Position numbers and translations under genes: made by a program. From assembly GCA_026214975.1 (NCBI GenBank), contig CM047815.1:82418800-82482799 (forward strand): a DNA stretch of 64,000 nucleotides, given 5' to 3'. Below are positions 33,701-45,497 of this stretch, one piece after another (within the stretch, counting starts at the first letter, position 1; each line of letters starts with the position of its first letter). The stretch comes from Gentiana macrophylla. Taxonomy: Eukaryota > Streptophyta > Magnoliopsida > Gentianales > Gentianaceae. Under the pieces are notes generated by a model. The model searched no databases and was not told where the DNA came from. It saw only the letters and a program-made list of their open reading frames with translations.

Positions 33701-36700
33701 GAAAGACAGATAACTGCCCTTCTGAAAGTTACCTGCCAACGACCGCAAGACCGTGAAAGAAGTATTGTTGAGGTTGGTCCTACTAAACTTTTCTCAGGAT
33801 TTGTTAGTAAGCTGGAATTTAAAAAAAAAAAAAAAGAGTTTGCAGCTGAAAACAGAACGACTTGATTAATTTTTTTTTCCAATTTTCATAGTAGTGAATG
33901 GTTTCATATCTTTAATAATATTATACTGAAGTGTGTAAAGAAATGTTGATTTGGATGAACGGCGAGGGAGAACGCTAGATGTGAAAGGCTCATTATGTGA
34001 AAGGATCATTAGGTTATCTTTAATACTTGATGTTTTTATGGATTGGGATAAACTCTGTAATGTAGAGAATGCTTGTGGCTTGTATGTCGGTGATTCCGTT
34101 AACATCTGGATTGAGTATGTCCTTTCTGTTTCTAGTTTAATGCATGTCTGTGCTTTTGAATCTTTGCTTTGTACATGAACGGATGGAGATCTAGCACTAG
34201 ACTGATTTTACATTTAACTTGTTGCCCCCTCCTCCCTTCCCTGTGTTCCAACCTTGTCATGTTTATTCTTTTTGATGACGTCTCATTTTTCATGTATGTT
34301 ATTGCTGAAGATATTTGTGTTGTCTTCATAAGTTACAATACTTTGAATCTTTGTTTGTCCAGACTGTTCGCCATAATAATTATGCAAATGATGAGTATGC
34401 CAAAGAATTTGGCATTAATATCAACCCGATGCTGGCTAAAGTTGACGCACGCGTTTTGCCTCCTCCTCGGGTACTGTATTATTGTGTGCTAGTGATCTCC
34501 ACATGATAATAAACGTAATGCTTTGACCTTATAATCTTCATTTTTTTTGTCAGCTTAAATACCATGAATCTGGACGTGAGAGAGATTGTCTGCCCCAAGT
34601 TGGGCAATGGAACATGATGAATAAGGTTTTCTCTTCTCTCAATACATGTCATTATTGGTCTTAGTTTGTCAATCTGTTTGAATATGTTCTGCCTGAGGGT
34701 TATTTTTCTAGGTGGATACCGGGATCAATAACTGGTTCTGGTTATTTCTCTCTTAATGTGTTAGATTTTGCCTATTTTTTCAGATAGATATTTGTGTTTG
34801 TGTAGAAGTATATATGCATATGGCGACAGTTTATTCTCATTACTTGTTTATGCTTTAAGTTCTTTGGGATATAAATGGTGCACATTTCAAAGCAATGTGC
34901 TCCATAATCATTTGTTGAACATGATAGATAAAACACGTGCGTAGTAGAACTATTGATACATCACGTGTATACCGTCATATTTATGAGTTCTGTTGTAAGT
35001 TCACAGTACTCCCTTTAATTTTGTACTCTTAGGTGCCTACTGTTGCTTCTTCTGATTCTCGAGTGAAGGACCACCATGTTTGGCTTTTTGGACTGATAAA
35101 TATCACATTTAAATTACTAGTAATATCATTTTATTCTGTTTTTCGTATACAATCATTTGTTTATCCACGAATTGATTGTATGCCACAGCTTACACTTCAT
35201 TGCTCATTTACTCGGTTGCAGTGGCTTGAATTATATTCATGGTTTAGTTAGGTTTCACTTGTTTTTATTCAGTGTATTATGGATAGCTTTCTTTCTTCTG
35301 CACTTAGCTGATTTTAATTTCCTTTCCAGAAAATGGTGAATGGGGGAACAGTCAACAACTGGATCTGTGTGAATTTTGCTCGCAATGTTCCAGATAATGT
35401 TGCTCTTGGCTTCTGTCAGGAGCTTGCTGCCATGTGCTCAACTTCTGGAATGGTGAGGGTTAAATACATATTTAATCTGCTTTTTCATGCTTGGATGATA
35501 ATTTGCCATTCTGAATTCTGTCTCGACCAACTTGAATTACATATTGCCTTTTTTGTTGTTGTGTGTCTGCACAGGTTTTCAATCCTAGGCCTGTTATGCC
35601 TCCTGTAAGATCCCCCCGCCCAGATCAAGTGGAGAGTGCTTTGAAGGCTACCTTTCATGATGCAATGACTCGTTTGCCAGGGAAAGAGCTTGACTTGCTG
35701 ATTGTTGTTCTGCCAGACAACAACGGCTCATTATATGGTATATATGCGTTTTGTCAATTTCATACCCACTTGTTCCGTGGCAATGATTATAATTTTGCTT
35801 GGTCTTCTTCCTTTGATATGTTTTCTGCCAGGTGATTTAAAGCGTATTTGCGAGACAGATCTTGGGGTTGTATCCCAATGCTGTTTGGCTAAGCATGTGT
35901 TTAAGATGAGCAAGCAGTATCTTGCCAACGTATCCTTGAAGATTAATGTGAAGGTTGGAGGAAGAAATACAGTTCTTGTTGATGCCCTTTCTCGGCGTAT
36001 ACCGCTAGTCACTGACCGGGCTACAATTATATTTGGGGCTGACGTTACACATCCCCATCCTGGCGAGGATTCTAGCCCTTCTATAGCCGCTGTATGAATC
36101 TCTTCACCATTTTTATTTTTTATTTTCAACACCGCTTCCTTTTCATTGTCTATAAACATTTTGCCTTGTCTTTTCTGACTGTGGTTCTAGGTTGTTGCAT
36201 CGCAAGATTGGCCAGAAGTCACAAAATATGCTGGGTTGGTCAGTGCTCAAGCCCATAGACAGGAACTAATTCAAGATCTGTTCAAAAGTTACCAAGACCC
36301 TGTTAGAGGCACTGTAACGGGTGGAATGATCAAGTATGCCCCCAGCTTCTTCCTGTTTTCCCTCATTCCCTCCTATCCTTATTTCCTGCATTGCCAGTGC
36401 TTTTGACTATGGTTGTATGCTAACCTGTTTCTTTGTCAGGGATCTACTTCTTTCTTTCCGTAGAGCAACTGGACTCAAACCAGAGAGGATTATATTCTAC
36501 AGGTTCTGTGCGGGACATTCTTCTGGCTCTCCCCATTTTTTTTCCTTTAATTTTTCCTATGTTTTTTGAAATTCCATGTTATTAATGTTCCTTACATTTT
36601 GCATATGTTGATGTTTTAAAGGGACGGTGTCAGTGAAGGACAATTCTATCAAGTTTTACTCTATGAACTTGATGCCATCCGTAGGGTAATTTCTTCTCTT

Positions 36701-37786
36701 ATTCCACCACAGCACATTTGCTTTTGGAATTTATTGCATTTCTTCCCTTACCGCTTTACCTATCAAAAGCTCGTTATCGGTGCCTGATTGTTTGTGAATT
36801 TTGCTAGGCTTGCGCTTCTTTAGAAGCAAACTATCAGCCCCCAGTTACATTTGTGGTGGTTCAGAAACGGCATCATACAAGACTGTTTGCAGACAATCAT
36901 CGCGATCGAAATTCTATCGACAGAAGTGGAAACATTCTACCTGGTGAGTAATCTGACTTAGTTTTTCCCCACCTGCAACTTTTGGTTTCACCTTATTATG
37001 GTCACCTGATACCTGGACCTTTTTTTCCTTCCCATTGGTCAAAAACAGGTACTGTGGTTGATTCAAAGATTTGTCATCCGACAGAGTTTGATTTTTACCT
37101 TTGTAGCCATGCCGGCATCCAGGTATTTACGAATCTGAGTCTTAAGATATTAGTATAACAAATAATATATTGCTTACTGGTTTTGGACATTATTGTTTTA
37201 GGGGACGAGCCGTCCCGCGCATTACCATGTCCTGTGGGACGAGAACAAGTTTACAGCTGATGGCCTGCAGACTCTTACAAACAATCTCTGCTATACGTAC
37301 GTACACACTATGCCCATCTAATTAAGTTGTTTACACCAATGCTTGAATCATTGTGTTGAGTAGTATATCTAGTTCTTCTCATAGTTGCATTTTGGTTTGT
37401 ATTTTGCAGGTATGCTCGTTGCACGCGCTCTGTTTCAATCGGTAGGTTTAATTTGGCTTCTTTCTACTTTGTATTTGTGGAAATAGAAAAGAAAAAACAA
37501 CTAGTTTGTTTCGATTGGACTTGCTTAGCGACTAATATTACCTTTTTTTTGTTTGTTTGTTTCAGTTCCGCCTGCGTATTATGCGCATCTGGCAGCCTTC
37601 CGTGCACGGTTTTATATGGATCCAGAAACATCTGATAGTGGCTCAGTTCAAGGTGGTGGTCGTGGTGGTGGTGGTGGTGGTGGTGCGGCAGGTCGAGCCA
37701 TGCGTGCACCACCAGGTGCAAATGCCAATGTGAGGCCGCTCCCAGCATTGAAGGACAACGTAAAGAAGGTTATGTTTTATTGTTAA
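30714..37786 (+). CDS. AGO1: ARGONAUTE1, miRNA/siRNA slicer
   Basis: Coding exons: 30714-31625, 31715-31941, 32050-32199, 32334-32467, 32714-32823, 33239-33345, 33436-33574, 33656-33772, 34363-34470, 34554-34625, 35330-35452, 35575-35737, 35832-36091, 36191-36333, 36440-36502, 36622-36685, 36808-36943, 37049-37122, 37202-37296, 37410-37441, 37566-37786. The total is 3450 nt, 1149 residues; all phases join. The protein starts MVRKRRT, has a Gln/Gly/Arg-rich N-terminus (about 200 residues), then ArgoN, PAZ ([14 protein letters not shown] follows the linker), MID and PIWI. Slicer residues: D in [18 protein letters not shown] in [12 protein letters not shown] in RPAHYHVLW. The end VMFYC is the family terminus. 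It loads miRNAs and cuts target RNA. It is longer than the about 1048 residues of the Arabidopsis protein, mainly in the N-terminus, which holds a 39-bp repeat. A miR168-type site is in exon 2 of the transcript. The gene looks intact. Confidence 0.97.
30792..30908 (+). repeat. 39-bp minisatellite in AGO1 N-terminus
   Basis: Three tandem units start at 30792, 30831 and 30870, each coding [13 protein letters not shown] or close to it. A diverged partial unit with RPQGQQQ returns near 30990. Copy number is likely variable between alleles, as in-frame 13-residue steps. Confidence 0.85.
31303..31323 (+). promoter_or_regulatory. miR168 target site in AGO1
   Basis: The 21-nt stretch has the core GAGCTGCACCAAGC, which pairs with miR168 (the family that represses AGO1 in plants). 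It lies in the codons for ELHQA, the same place as in Arabidopsis AGO1. By hand I count mismatches at both edges, one central C-to-G mismatch shared with Arabidopsis and one G:U pair. AGO1 is thus probably under its usual feedback loop. Confidence 0.8.
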
Positions 37787-38686
37787 AACATGAATCCTTT
37801 GGACATGCAATAAGTGTTGTCGCATGGGAAGTATCTTTAAAAAAAAAATATTTATTTTGCGGAACATGGGAAGTTGAGAGAGCATTCCTGGTGTTGGATA
37901 ATGTTTGCCCAAACTCTGTGTGGGTGTGTGTTTTGTGTTAGACCATGGAGATGGTACTTTTCTGTTGGTTTGTGCTTTTCCCTTTTGATACTGTAAGACT
38001 TATTTGACTGCTGCATTTATCGAATATTTATTTTCGGTTTCTGGTTTGGTTTTGTTTTGTTTTGTTTTGTTTGTTTGTTTGTTCAAGATGTCCATGTTAG
38101 ACTTTACCGTGCTGTTAGTTTCATACTTGCATCATCTTGAACACAACTTTATTGATTAATCTATCCATAAGACAAAGCCACATATAATGCTTCATAGAGT
38201 AGAGTTTTTCTTATTCATTGTGTTTTTTCGTATTTTTTCATATATATAAATAAAATTGAAAAAGAGATTTTGTATTATTTGAGACACAAATCGACTGAGT
38301 ATTGATCTTATCGAGTCAAGTGTATTTTAAATATTTACTACAAACTTGAGTACGTTCACGAACTTAAAATGACTATCGATCTCAAACTCGATTACAAACT
38401 CCTTTTGGCTTGACTTAAATTCGAGTGTGTTTTGATTTAAAAAAGATAACTTGTTTTTATTAAAAAAACTATGATAATATATAATATTTCATCTTTAGCT
38501 AAAATATATTCTATAAGAAAAACAATTTTTTAAATGAAACATTATAATTATTGATTTTATTTTTATTTTTTTTGTATTGGAGAATATTGATTTAACAAGT
38601 GTAACATAAAATTCTAAATATTAATTCAAATCATAAATAAAATTTCACTAGTATTTTATACTAAAATGAATCGAATATAAAAAGGG
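37787..38686. other. AGO1 3' flank, no other gene
   Basis: Probable 3' UTR after the stop, then AT-rich DNA. A TTTTG/TTTG microsatellite lies at about 38047-38083. Nothing else recognised. Confidence 0.6.
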
Positions 38687-38803
38687 GTTCTATCGGCACC
38701 ATAGTTTTACTGTCTGTACATTTTTTTGATTTTTTTTTTTTTTTTTTTTCTACTTTTGACACTACATAAATATTTTTGTTTTTACTTAAGGAACCACATT
38801 AGA

Positions 38804-38973
38804 AACGTCAGCGTCACTGACGTTCCTTTTCGATATCAACGTCAGTGGACTGACGTTATTAAGTAGTGACACTTTTATAACGTAAACGTCGGTGTCACTG
38901 ACTTTAGTTTTGAACAACAACGTTAGTGTCACTGACTTTGGTTTTCAATAGCAACGTCAGTGCCACTGACGTT
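38804..38973. repeat. Array of five 20-21-bp palindromes
   Basis: Half-site AACGTCAGTG faces its own reverse complement, with 0-1 bp between, at 38804, 38838, 38884, 38919 and 38953. The first, second and fifth are almost perfect; the third and fourth have lost part of one arm. Spacing is 34, 46, 35 and 34 bp. Confidence 0.8.
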
Positions 38974-39189
38974 ATGTTCATTAAAAATAATCGTGGTGCC
39001 GAAGTAAATTTTTGTGGTTCCGGAAGTAATAAGGCGCCGGTAGTAAAAATGAGGGCAGGGCCGGCCCAATAAGGATGCAAAGGAAGCGTGGGCTTAATGC
39101 CCAACCATTCCGGGGGCTCGAAAATACTTGTTTTGCAAACAAACGATAATTAACAACAATAAATATTATATGTTCGAAAATTTTCTAGT

Positions 39190-39254
39190 TATCTATTGTT
39201 GTCCAGTTGGTTGAGATGATTTACATTTCTTTAAGAGACCTGAGTTCAAGTCGA

Positions 39255-39308
<54 letters not shown>
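39190..39308 (+). mobile_element. SINE-like tRNA-derived stretch with T tail
   Basis: GTCCAGTTGGTTGAGA resembles a tRNA A box, and GAGTTCAAGTC about 35 bp later resembles a B box. They are followed by an almost pure T run of about 48 bases (39261-39308). No cloverleaf can be drawn, so it is not a working tRNA. Confidence 0.4.
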
Positions 39309-39309
<1 letters not shown>

Positions 39310-39916
39310 ACCCATTTAAAACACTTTGGGCCTTTTTTTTTGGTCCCGGCAACATCAGATTTTTTATTTGACTTTTTTAAATCACTTTGGACATTTTTTT
39401 GTCCCGGCAATTCCAATTAATTAATTTATTGATTTCCTTAAACAACTTTGAGCCTTTTGAATCCTGATATATTAGAACCCTCCAATATATATGTGGTTTC
39501 TATTGCCACCACATAATTACTACTCACACCGTTTTTTTATTTTGTATTTATTATTCCAGCTAATTCATTAACTCATTTAAACAACTTTTGGGTCTTTCGA
39601 ACCATAATATATTAGCACATCCAATATATATATATATATACACTTCAATTAAAAGACCTAAATATTCTACAAAAGAGAATATTAATTTTACTATTTTATA
39701 GGTATGTTTTGAGTCTATCAATGAATTGAATTTTGTATCTACGGATGTTAAAAACGCAATAATGAAGTAATTTTTATAAATATGTTTTTTCAGAAAAAGG
39801 AAAAAAAGACCTTCGAACTCTGGCGCCAATTTCTTTGATTATAGAAAAGCGAAAAATTTCAGGCCACTACTGAATAAAGGTGTCGATAGAACCTTTATAA
39901 AAACCTTTGAAATGCT

Positions 39917-40190
39917 GATGAGTCCTAGCTCAATTGGCTAGGGCTAAGGTCACCGAACGGTCTCATGTATAGTTTTTTTTTATAGGAAAATTGTAACCAC
40001 ATTTAAGTGGCTAGAGCTGAGGTTATCAGAAAGTCAAATGTATAGTTTTTACTTTAGGAAACTTATAGCTACATTTATGTCGTGTGATTGTCCACTAATA
40101 ATTAGTAAATAATTTTCTCTTTAGAAAGTTATAACCAAATTTAATTGGTGTGTTGGTCAGTTGGTAAATAATCGTAATTTTCTTCCTTTC
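39917..40190. repeat. Diverged ~70-bp tandem repeats
   Basis: GTATAGTTTTT...AGGAAA-TT-TA-CCACATTTA-GT-G recurs near 39966, 40040 and 40107. The first unit begins with a tRNA-A-box-like CTAGCTCAATTGGCTAGGG. Non-coding. Confidence 0.45.
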
Positions 40191-40439
40191 ATTATATATA
40201 TATAAAAAAAAACCTTTGGGATTGACTCGAGCAGATTAGAGTCAAACTTATTTGATCTCAAGTCATTTCGAGTTGACAAAAACCCGATTCAAACATATCC
40301 CTAATGGCAGTCTCCGAGTCCCCTTTTTTTTTTAAAATGGAAAATTAGGGATAAGGACAAAATCTGGAATATTTTAAAATAATGGAACATACATATATTT
40401 TTATAGGGAGAGAATGACATTTGCATAATTTTATAAGCG

Positions 40440-40740
40440 ATGACAAACAGTGAATCAGAAAATCGGTGAATCTTAAAGGTGAATCCCAAAATCGGTGAAT
40501 TTCGACGAATGAATTTTGACAATGAATCCCGAAAATCGGTGAATCTCGATAAATGAATTTTGAAAATTAGTGAATTTGAACACAAGTGAATTTGGCGAGT
40601 TGAATTTAAATAATGAATTTCGAACACAAGTGAATTTCGACAATGAATAAATAGTTTTGTCTTTACGCAAAAGTTTCAAAAGTCCTTCTTTCAATTGATG
40701 AAATATTTACATCTTTCTCTCCGATTGATTGAAAAATATA
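40440..40740. repeat. Dispersed repeat, copy B
   Basis: At least seven GTGAATTTCGA/AATGAATTT words, then ACGCAAAAGTTTCAAAAG and CAATTGATGAAATAT, the same order as copy A at 3020-3400. Confidence 0.55.
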
Positions 40741-40745
40741 CGAAA

Positions 40746-40850
40746 GAAAACACACCTATTAATTTGCTTCAAAGTTTGATCTCGCCAATATCCCCGTTTA
40801 TTAAATGAAAACACACCTATTAATTTGCTTCAAAGTTTGATCTCGCCACT
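40746..40850. repeat. 61-bp direct duplication upstream of RRM gene
   Basis: GAAAACACACCTATTAATTTGC and the following 20 bases occur at about 40747 and 40807, separated by a short spacer; CCCCGTTTATTA follows each copy. It lies about 165-265 bp before the RRM gene's start codon, so it may touch its promoter. Confidence 0.8.
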
Positions 40851-41012
40851 GGGCTGGGCAGTCCCCCGTTTATTATTTGTATTTGTTTGTTTATTAACTG
40901 TTAAACTCTAATCGTGAGGTTCCTTACCTCCGATAACACGCGAGGAGAAGTTAATAATAAGGGTATTTGTGTGTTTATTAATCGTAACAGAGAGCAATAG
41001 AAAGCTCCGAAA

Positions 41013-43297
41013 ATGGCGGTGACAATGGCGGCAGCAACGGCAAATTTACTCTCCTTCCTTGATTGCGCGAATGGACAAATCCGTCCTCCTCTTCCTCCTA
41101 ATCGACTCAGTCTGCTAAGCAATGAGAGGGCATCACTAAAGCAAGTGGGTACTTGTTGGTTCTCAAACTTGCCAACTCAAAAACGTAAGCTCCACCTGGT
41201 TGCGTCATCACCACCTCCTTTCAGTCCTACTACCAGACTCTTTGTCAGCGGTTTGTTCTCTCTGTCACACTTTAACTTACACTCTAGCGGTGTTTTGTAT
41301 TCTAGTTCTGCTGCCTCATTGTTCCTCTTAATGGAGTAGCGTTTCATTTAGCATTTCAACCACCTTAGAGATATTTTTTTCAAATTCAAGTACAAAATTC
41401 GTTGGATTATCTATCCATCATAGTATGAAGAGATAAATGATTCTTTATATATATATATATAGGATCAACCTGGCCAAGCAATTTTTTCCCATTTAAATAG
41501 AGAGCTTTCATATGAACCATTTGATTGAAATAGTACAAGTTTGTATATGGTTGCAAGGGTAAACGTTAATGTAATGTAAGAGACATTTGGACTGATTATT
41601 GACCGTGGCATTCATTTGGTTGGCAGATTTGGAGAAAAATTTATACATTTACAAACAGAAGATGTTCATGTTGTCTATCTGCTAGGGTTATTTAAGTGCA
41701 ATCAAGCTTATAATAAAGTGTTACTTTGGAAATTGGAAACCTCTTTTTACTATAACATCAGTATTGTTTTTATTAATATTTTTTTTTGGGGGTGGGGGTG
41801 GGGGTGGGGGGGTTCATCCCTAATTACACTATACACTTCCTCCTTTACCCCTAAAACAACTCTTTGGTGCATTTGAAATAGGTAATGTACTGCTATTTTC
41901 ATTTGACTGAAGGTAACGGATTCAAGCTATGTAATCAACCTCTTAATCAGATTTGGAAGTTAAGGTTATGTACAATAAGCCCAAATGGTCTGACCTTGGT
42001 CATTCCCTATACAAGCAACATGCTTTCATGCTTTGAGCAAGTATGTCAACTCATAAAATGGGACAACTCAAAGTGAAGAAAGCATTACACGGAGTATACA
42101 TTTGTGGGCTTATCCAAAAACATAAAGATGTTATCGTGGATAGTGTTCTCCACTGTTTTCCTGACCCTTGTGTTTTAGGACCTGTCTTTTCCCTCAACTA
42201 TCTAAGATAGTCTGGCTTTCGGTATTTGGTTAGCTTAGCATCATGCACGTTTTTGACATGTTGATTATCTCCAGGCCTGTTTTTTTTCGGTATGCTTTTG
42301 TAGTAATTATTCTCTTCTCTTCAATTCTAGTAAACGACTAAAACACCTTGCTGTCAGTTTATTCTTTCAGATTATTAGCATTAATTCATCTGAAACTGAA
42401 TTCATATGGATTTTGCTAAACAACTTTTCTTTTCCAAAAAAACGATTAGGTGATGTATATTTGTTTACGCTTTCCATTTTAGGGTTGTCATTCAGTACTA
42501 CAGAAGCCAGATTGAGAAACACGTTTAAAGTTTTTGGAGAGCTCCTAGAAGGTTAGACACTTGTGAAGTCTGTGGTCAATTTCAGGGTACATGTCTGACA
42601 TGTTGGGAACGAATTTCGTTTGTCTTATCACGCAGGAATATATTTTCTTTGCAGTGAATCTTGTGATGGATAACAAAGCCAATAGGCCAAAAGGCTTTGC
42701 ATTCCTTCGGTATGAGACAGAGGAAGAATCCCGGAAAGCCATTGAAGGAATGCATGGGAAGGTGCGTGAACATTATGCTTTAGAAAAATATGCTGTTCAA
42801 CTGAATGAATATTTGTAGAGGAATAGCCGTAGACTAAAGATCATGCATTCTTCATACTCAGATATGCCTAGTGTAGCTGTCTTTACTGTGCTATATTATA
42901 GAAGGAAAGTTGTAGTTTGTTGTTATGGTACAAAGGTGATTTTTAAGTTTAGGGATGTATGGATTTTGATTTTCATTATATCTTTTGCCGGTGGCGGGCA
43001 CGCCTTATCCCATGAGTGTGTAGTATGGAGTTCAATTTACTTGTGTAAGAATTGTTTCTTACCTGAGTTTTCGTAATCTGAGGTTTTGCCAAATTCCTCC
43101 TTCATTGTCATCATGAATTCTGACTGGTTATGAAATGTTGTTGTTGTTTAAGCCAAATTTCCTTTTTTCTCGGTTAAAGTCTAAGATAATTTTGGCTGAA
43201 GTATAACTATGAACTGCTTGTTTAGTTTCTGGATGGCCGGGTAATATTTGTTGAAGTAGCGAAGCCTAGATCTGAACTTCGAAAAGGCCTCAAATAG
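41013..43297 (+). CDS. Organelle-targeted single-RRM RNA-binding protein
   Basis: Four exons, 41013-41250, 42483-42551, 42655-42761 and 43226-43297, total 486 nt, 161 residues; GT/AG borders and phases fit. The N-terminal 75 residues are rich in Ser, Ala, Leu and Pro with few acids (MAVTMAAATANLLS), which looks like a plastid or mitochondrial transit peptide. One RRM follows: RNP2 is RLFVSGLSF, and RNP1 is KGFAFLRYE about 40 residues later. The end is VFVEVAKPR-type (VIFVEVAKPRSEL). Similar small plant proteins include the organelle RRM (ORRM) editing factors and the At1g73530 type; RNA editing or RNA stability is thus plausible but not shown. Intron 1 is 1.2 kb with a TA microsatellite and a G-rich tract. 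Gene appears intact. A 61-bp duplication lies in its upstream region. Confidence 0.88.
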
Positions 43298-44481
43298 AGC
43301 GAGCACCAGACAGAGTTGAGAAGACACCTGCTGTAACCCCCAGGACAATTCTTATCTGTAAACCCCCCCCTGCTCTTAAATTGTTGTACTTGCTCACATT
43401 CCTTATATACTATCTTATCTGCTTAGTCTAGAATGTTTACAATTGAGTTTGAATAGCTTAGCTAGCTCAACTTTAGCTTGCACTTATGACACAATCACTG
43501 CCAATGCATTGTAGTGACACTTGGTTAATATTGTCTTAAGCTTGATATGCTGAGATCATTCATATCTTTGTTGAAACTAGATCCAAAGCTATTGTAACTT
43601 GTACCCGCGCTTTATACTTGAATCTAAAGTGCTTGCTTATATTTCAGTATCTTAGCTCTCACACAACTCACAAATGTTCTATATACTCTCTAGTTATCTT
43701 TGAATTTGATACTTGCTATTTTGACTAACAACGCCTGTAAACTTGGTGTATGTGTTTGTAGAATTGCATCTCTACATTAGTTGAAGAACTTAATCTTTGA
43801 TCTTTTTTGTTTGAATCAGTTTGATTCCGCATTTGTATCATTCATACCCACTTGATCTTTAGAAATGTAAGTTTCGGGGGAAGTTGTTTTTGAAGAAGTA
43901 AAGTTTTCAAGAGACAACCATATTCAACGCCCTTCTAGTTGAATAATGATCCAACCATATGAAGAAGATTTTTTTTGACAAAAGATTCAAGCAAAGATCA
44001 TTTAATCAGATTGTATAGATCTCAGTCAAATAGTATTATAAAGAATTTTATATTATATTAAAATATAATATTTCTTAATATTTTGTTGGTGAACTTAATA
44101 TTTTATGTGCATATTTTAGCATTTCTATAATTTCTCCGAGCTGCTCAAGCTCGAGCTTGAGTTTGAAAGTGCTCGATCTTTTTGAGCATAATCGAGCCGA
44201 ACTCGAGTATTATTAATATGTTATCGAACCGATCTCGAGAAGTTTTTTCTCTGCTCGAGCGATCTCGAGCCGAATTGATACTACTTGAAAGGATTTTAGT
44301 ATGTATACTAGTGAAAGTGAGCTGTGCAAGCATGGCGGACCCAACATAAATCGTCACCAACTATAATATCAATGAATAGATCCTCAACATGAAATAAATC
44401 GCGTAAATTTAAACCGTAACAAATTCAAGACAAAAGACAAAGAGAGCAACAAAAACATATCACATTCTCTGCAAGAGGTAG
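43298..44481. other. Intergenic, no gene
   Basis: 3' flank of the RRM gene, then AT-rich DNA. At 44140-44275 there are repeated GCTCGAGC/TCTCGAG words like those near 9220-9310, a common plant repeat. No open frame with a recognisable domain. Confidence 0.55.
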
Positions 44482-44544
44482 CTATTTCTTAGAGACGTGA
44501 AGATTGTGAATCACTTCTCTTCCAGCATTATCAAGAGTTTTCAC
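44482..44544 (-). pseudogene. Orphan terminal exon candidate
   Basis: On the minus strand an acceptor TTTTGTAG is followed by 20 codons (VKTLDNAGREVIHNLHVSKK) and TAG. The sequence reads like a real protein end, but no upstream exon is found before the repeats start at 44800. Family not recognised. It may be a relic separated from its gene by the tandem array and foldback insertions, or chance. Confidence 0.25.
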
Positions 44545-44804
44545 CTACAAAATAAACCACAATACGATGTATCAGAGAACAATGTCATAAACTCAATCCC
44601 TTTAGTTTCGACTTTACGTAATGAAACATTATAGAAAAACAATAAACGGATCATAACGACACGGTCAAATCTCCTGGGACGCCTTAGCTTCCAAATCATT
44701 AATATGCTTGAAAATGTGTTTCACTCATTTTCTATACGACATTTCTCTTTCTTATCATTAATGAAAATGTCATTGATCTCGAGTTCATTCATTTGGTAAA
44801 AAAA

Positions 44805-45440
44805 ACACGTGTCAAACGGTCTTTCCTTTTTTTCCCCATTTTTTGCACAAACTACTAACGGTACACATTTGATAAAGAAAAAAGTACACGTGTTGATGTA
44901 TTTTATAGTTAAACTTGACCCATCTTCCATCGTACACTACACAGTAGAACTTCAAATCCGTCGGTTTTTTTTTTTCTTTCTTTTTCTTCTCATTTTCTGC
45001 ACAAACTACTAACGGTACACGTTTGATAAAAAAAATAAAAAATAAAAAAGGGACATGTGTCAGCCAAGGAGGGTGCCACATGGCACAATGTGGGCATACC
45101 TCCTTAGCTTATCATTTTCTGTACAAACTACTAACGGTACACGTTTTATAAAAAAAGTACACGTGTTGATGTATTTTATAGCTAAACTTTGTCCATCTTC
45201 CATCGTACAATACACAATAGAACTTCAAATCCGTCGGTTTTTCCTTCTTTTTTCCCTTCATTTTTCTGCACAAATTACTAACGGTACACATTTGATAAAG
45301 AAAAAAAAGTACACGTGTTGATGTATTTTATAACTAAACTCATCTTTCATCGTACACTACACAGTAGAACTCTAAATCCGTCGGTCTTTCATTTTTTCCC
45401 ATTTTCTGCACAAACTACTAACGGTACACGCTTAATTAAA
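44805..45440. repeat. Tandem array, ~145-bp unit, five copies
   Basis: CATTTTCTGCACAAACTACT-AACGGTACAC recurs at about 44839, 44991, 45112, 45259 and 45402. Most units also contain GTACACGTGTTGATGTATTT and CAAATCCGTCGGT. Non-coding. One unit is shortened (121 bp), and one carries a GACATGTGTCAGCC/GGTGCCACATGG insertion. Confidence 0.8.
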
Positions 45441-45497
45441 AAAACCAAAAAAAAAACACAAAGGTAGAACAAATTCAATTTTTATGGGCTTAAAATA

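Larger units (their letters stand above)
38689..39893. mobile_element. TIR element, about 1.2 kb, composite
   Basis: The left end GGTTCTATCGGCACC and the reverse complement of the right end (GGTTCTATCGACACC) match at 14 of 15. TATAAAAA lies just outside both ends, two bases away, a probable target duplication of 8 bp. Inside are an array of palindromes (38804-38973), a CAGGGCCGGCCC word at about 39055 like hAT terminal repeats, a SINE-like stretch and a T tract. No transposase. Confidence 0.55.

Noticed and set aside
37464..37748. His-rich minus frame
   Set aside because: Antisense of the Gly-rich GGTGGT stretch in the last AGO1 exon.
38804..38973. Regularly spaced repeats resembling a CRISPR array
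   Set aside because: The units are palindromes with variable short gaps inside a plant TIR element; no cas genes and a eukaryotic setting.
39190..39260. tRNA gene
   Set aside because: Only A- and B-box-like words; no cloverleaf, and a T tract follows; better read as a SINE relic.
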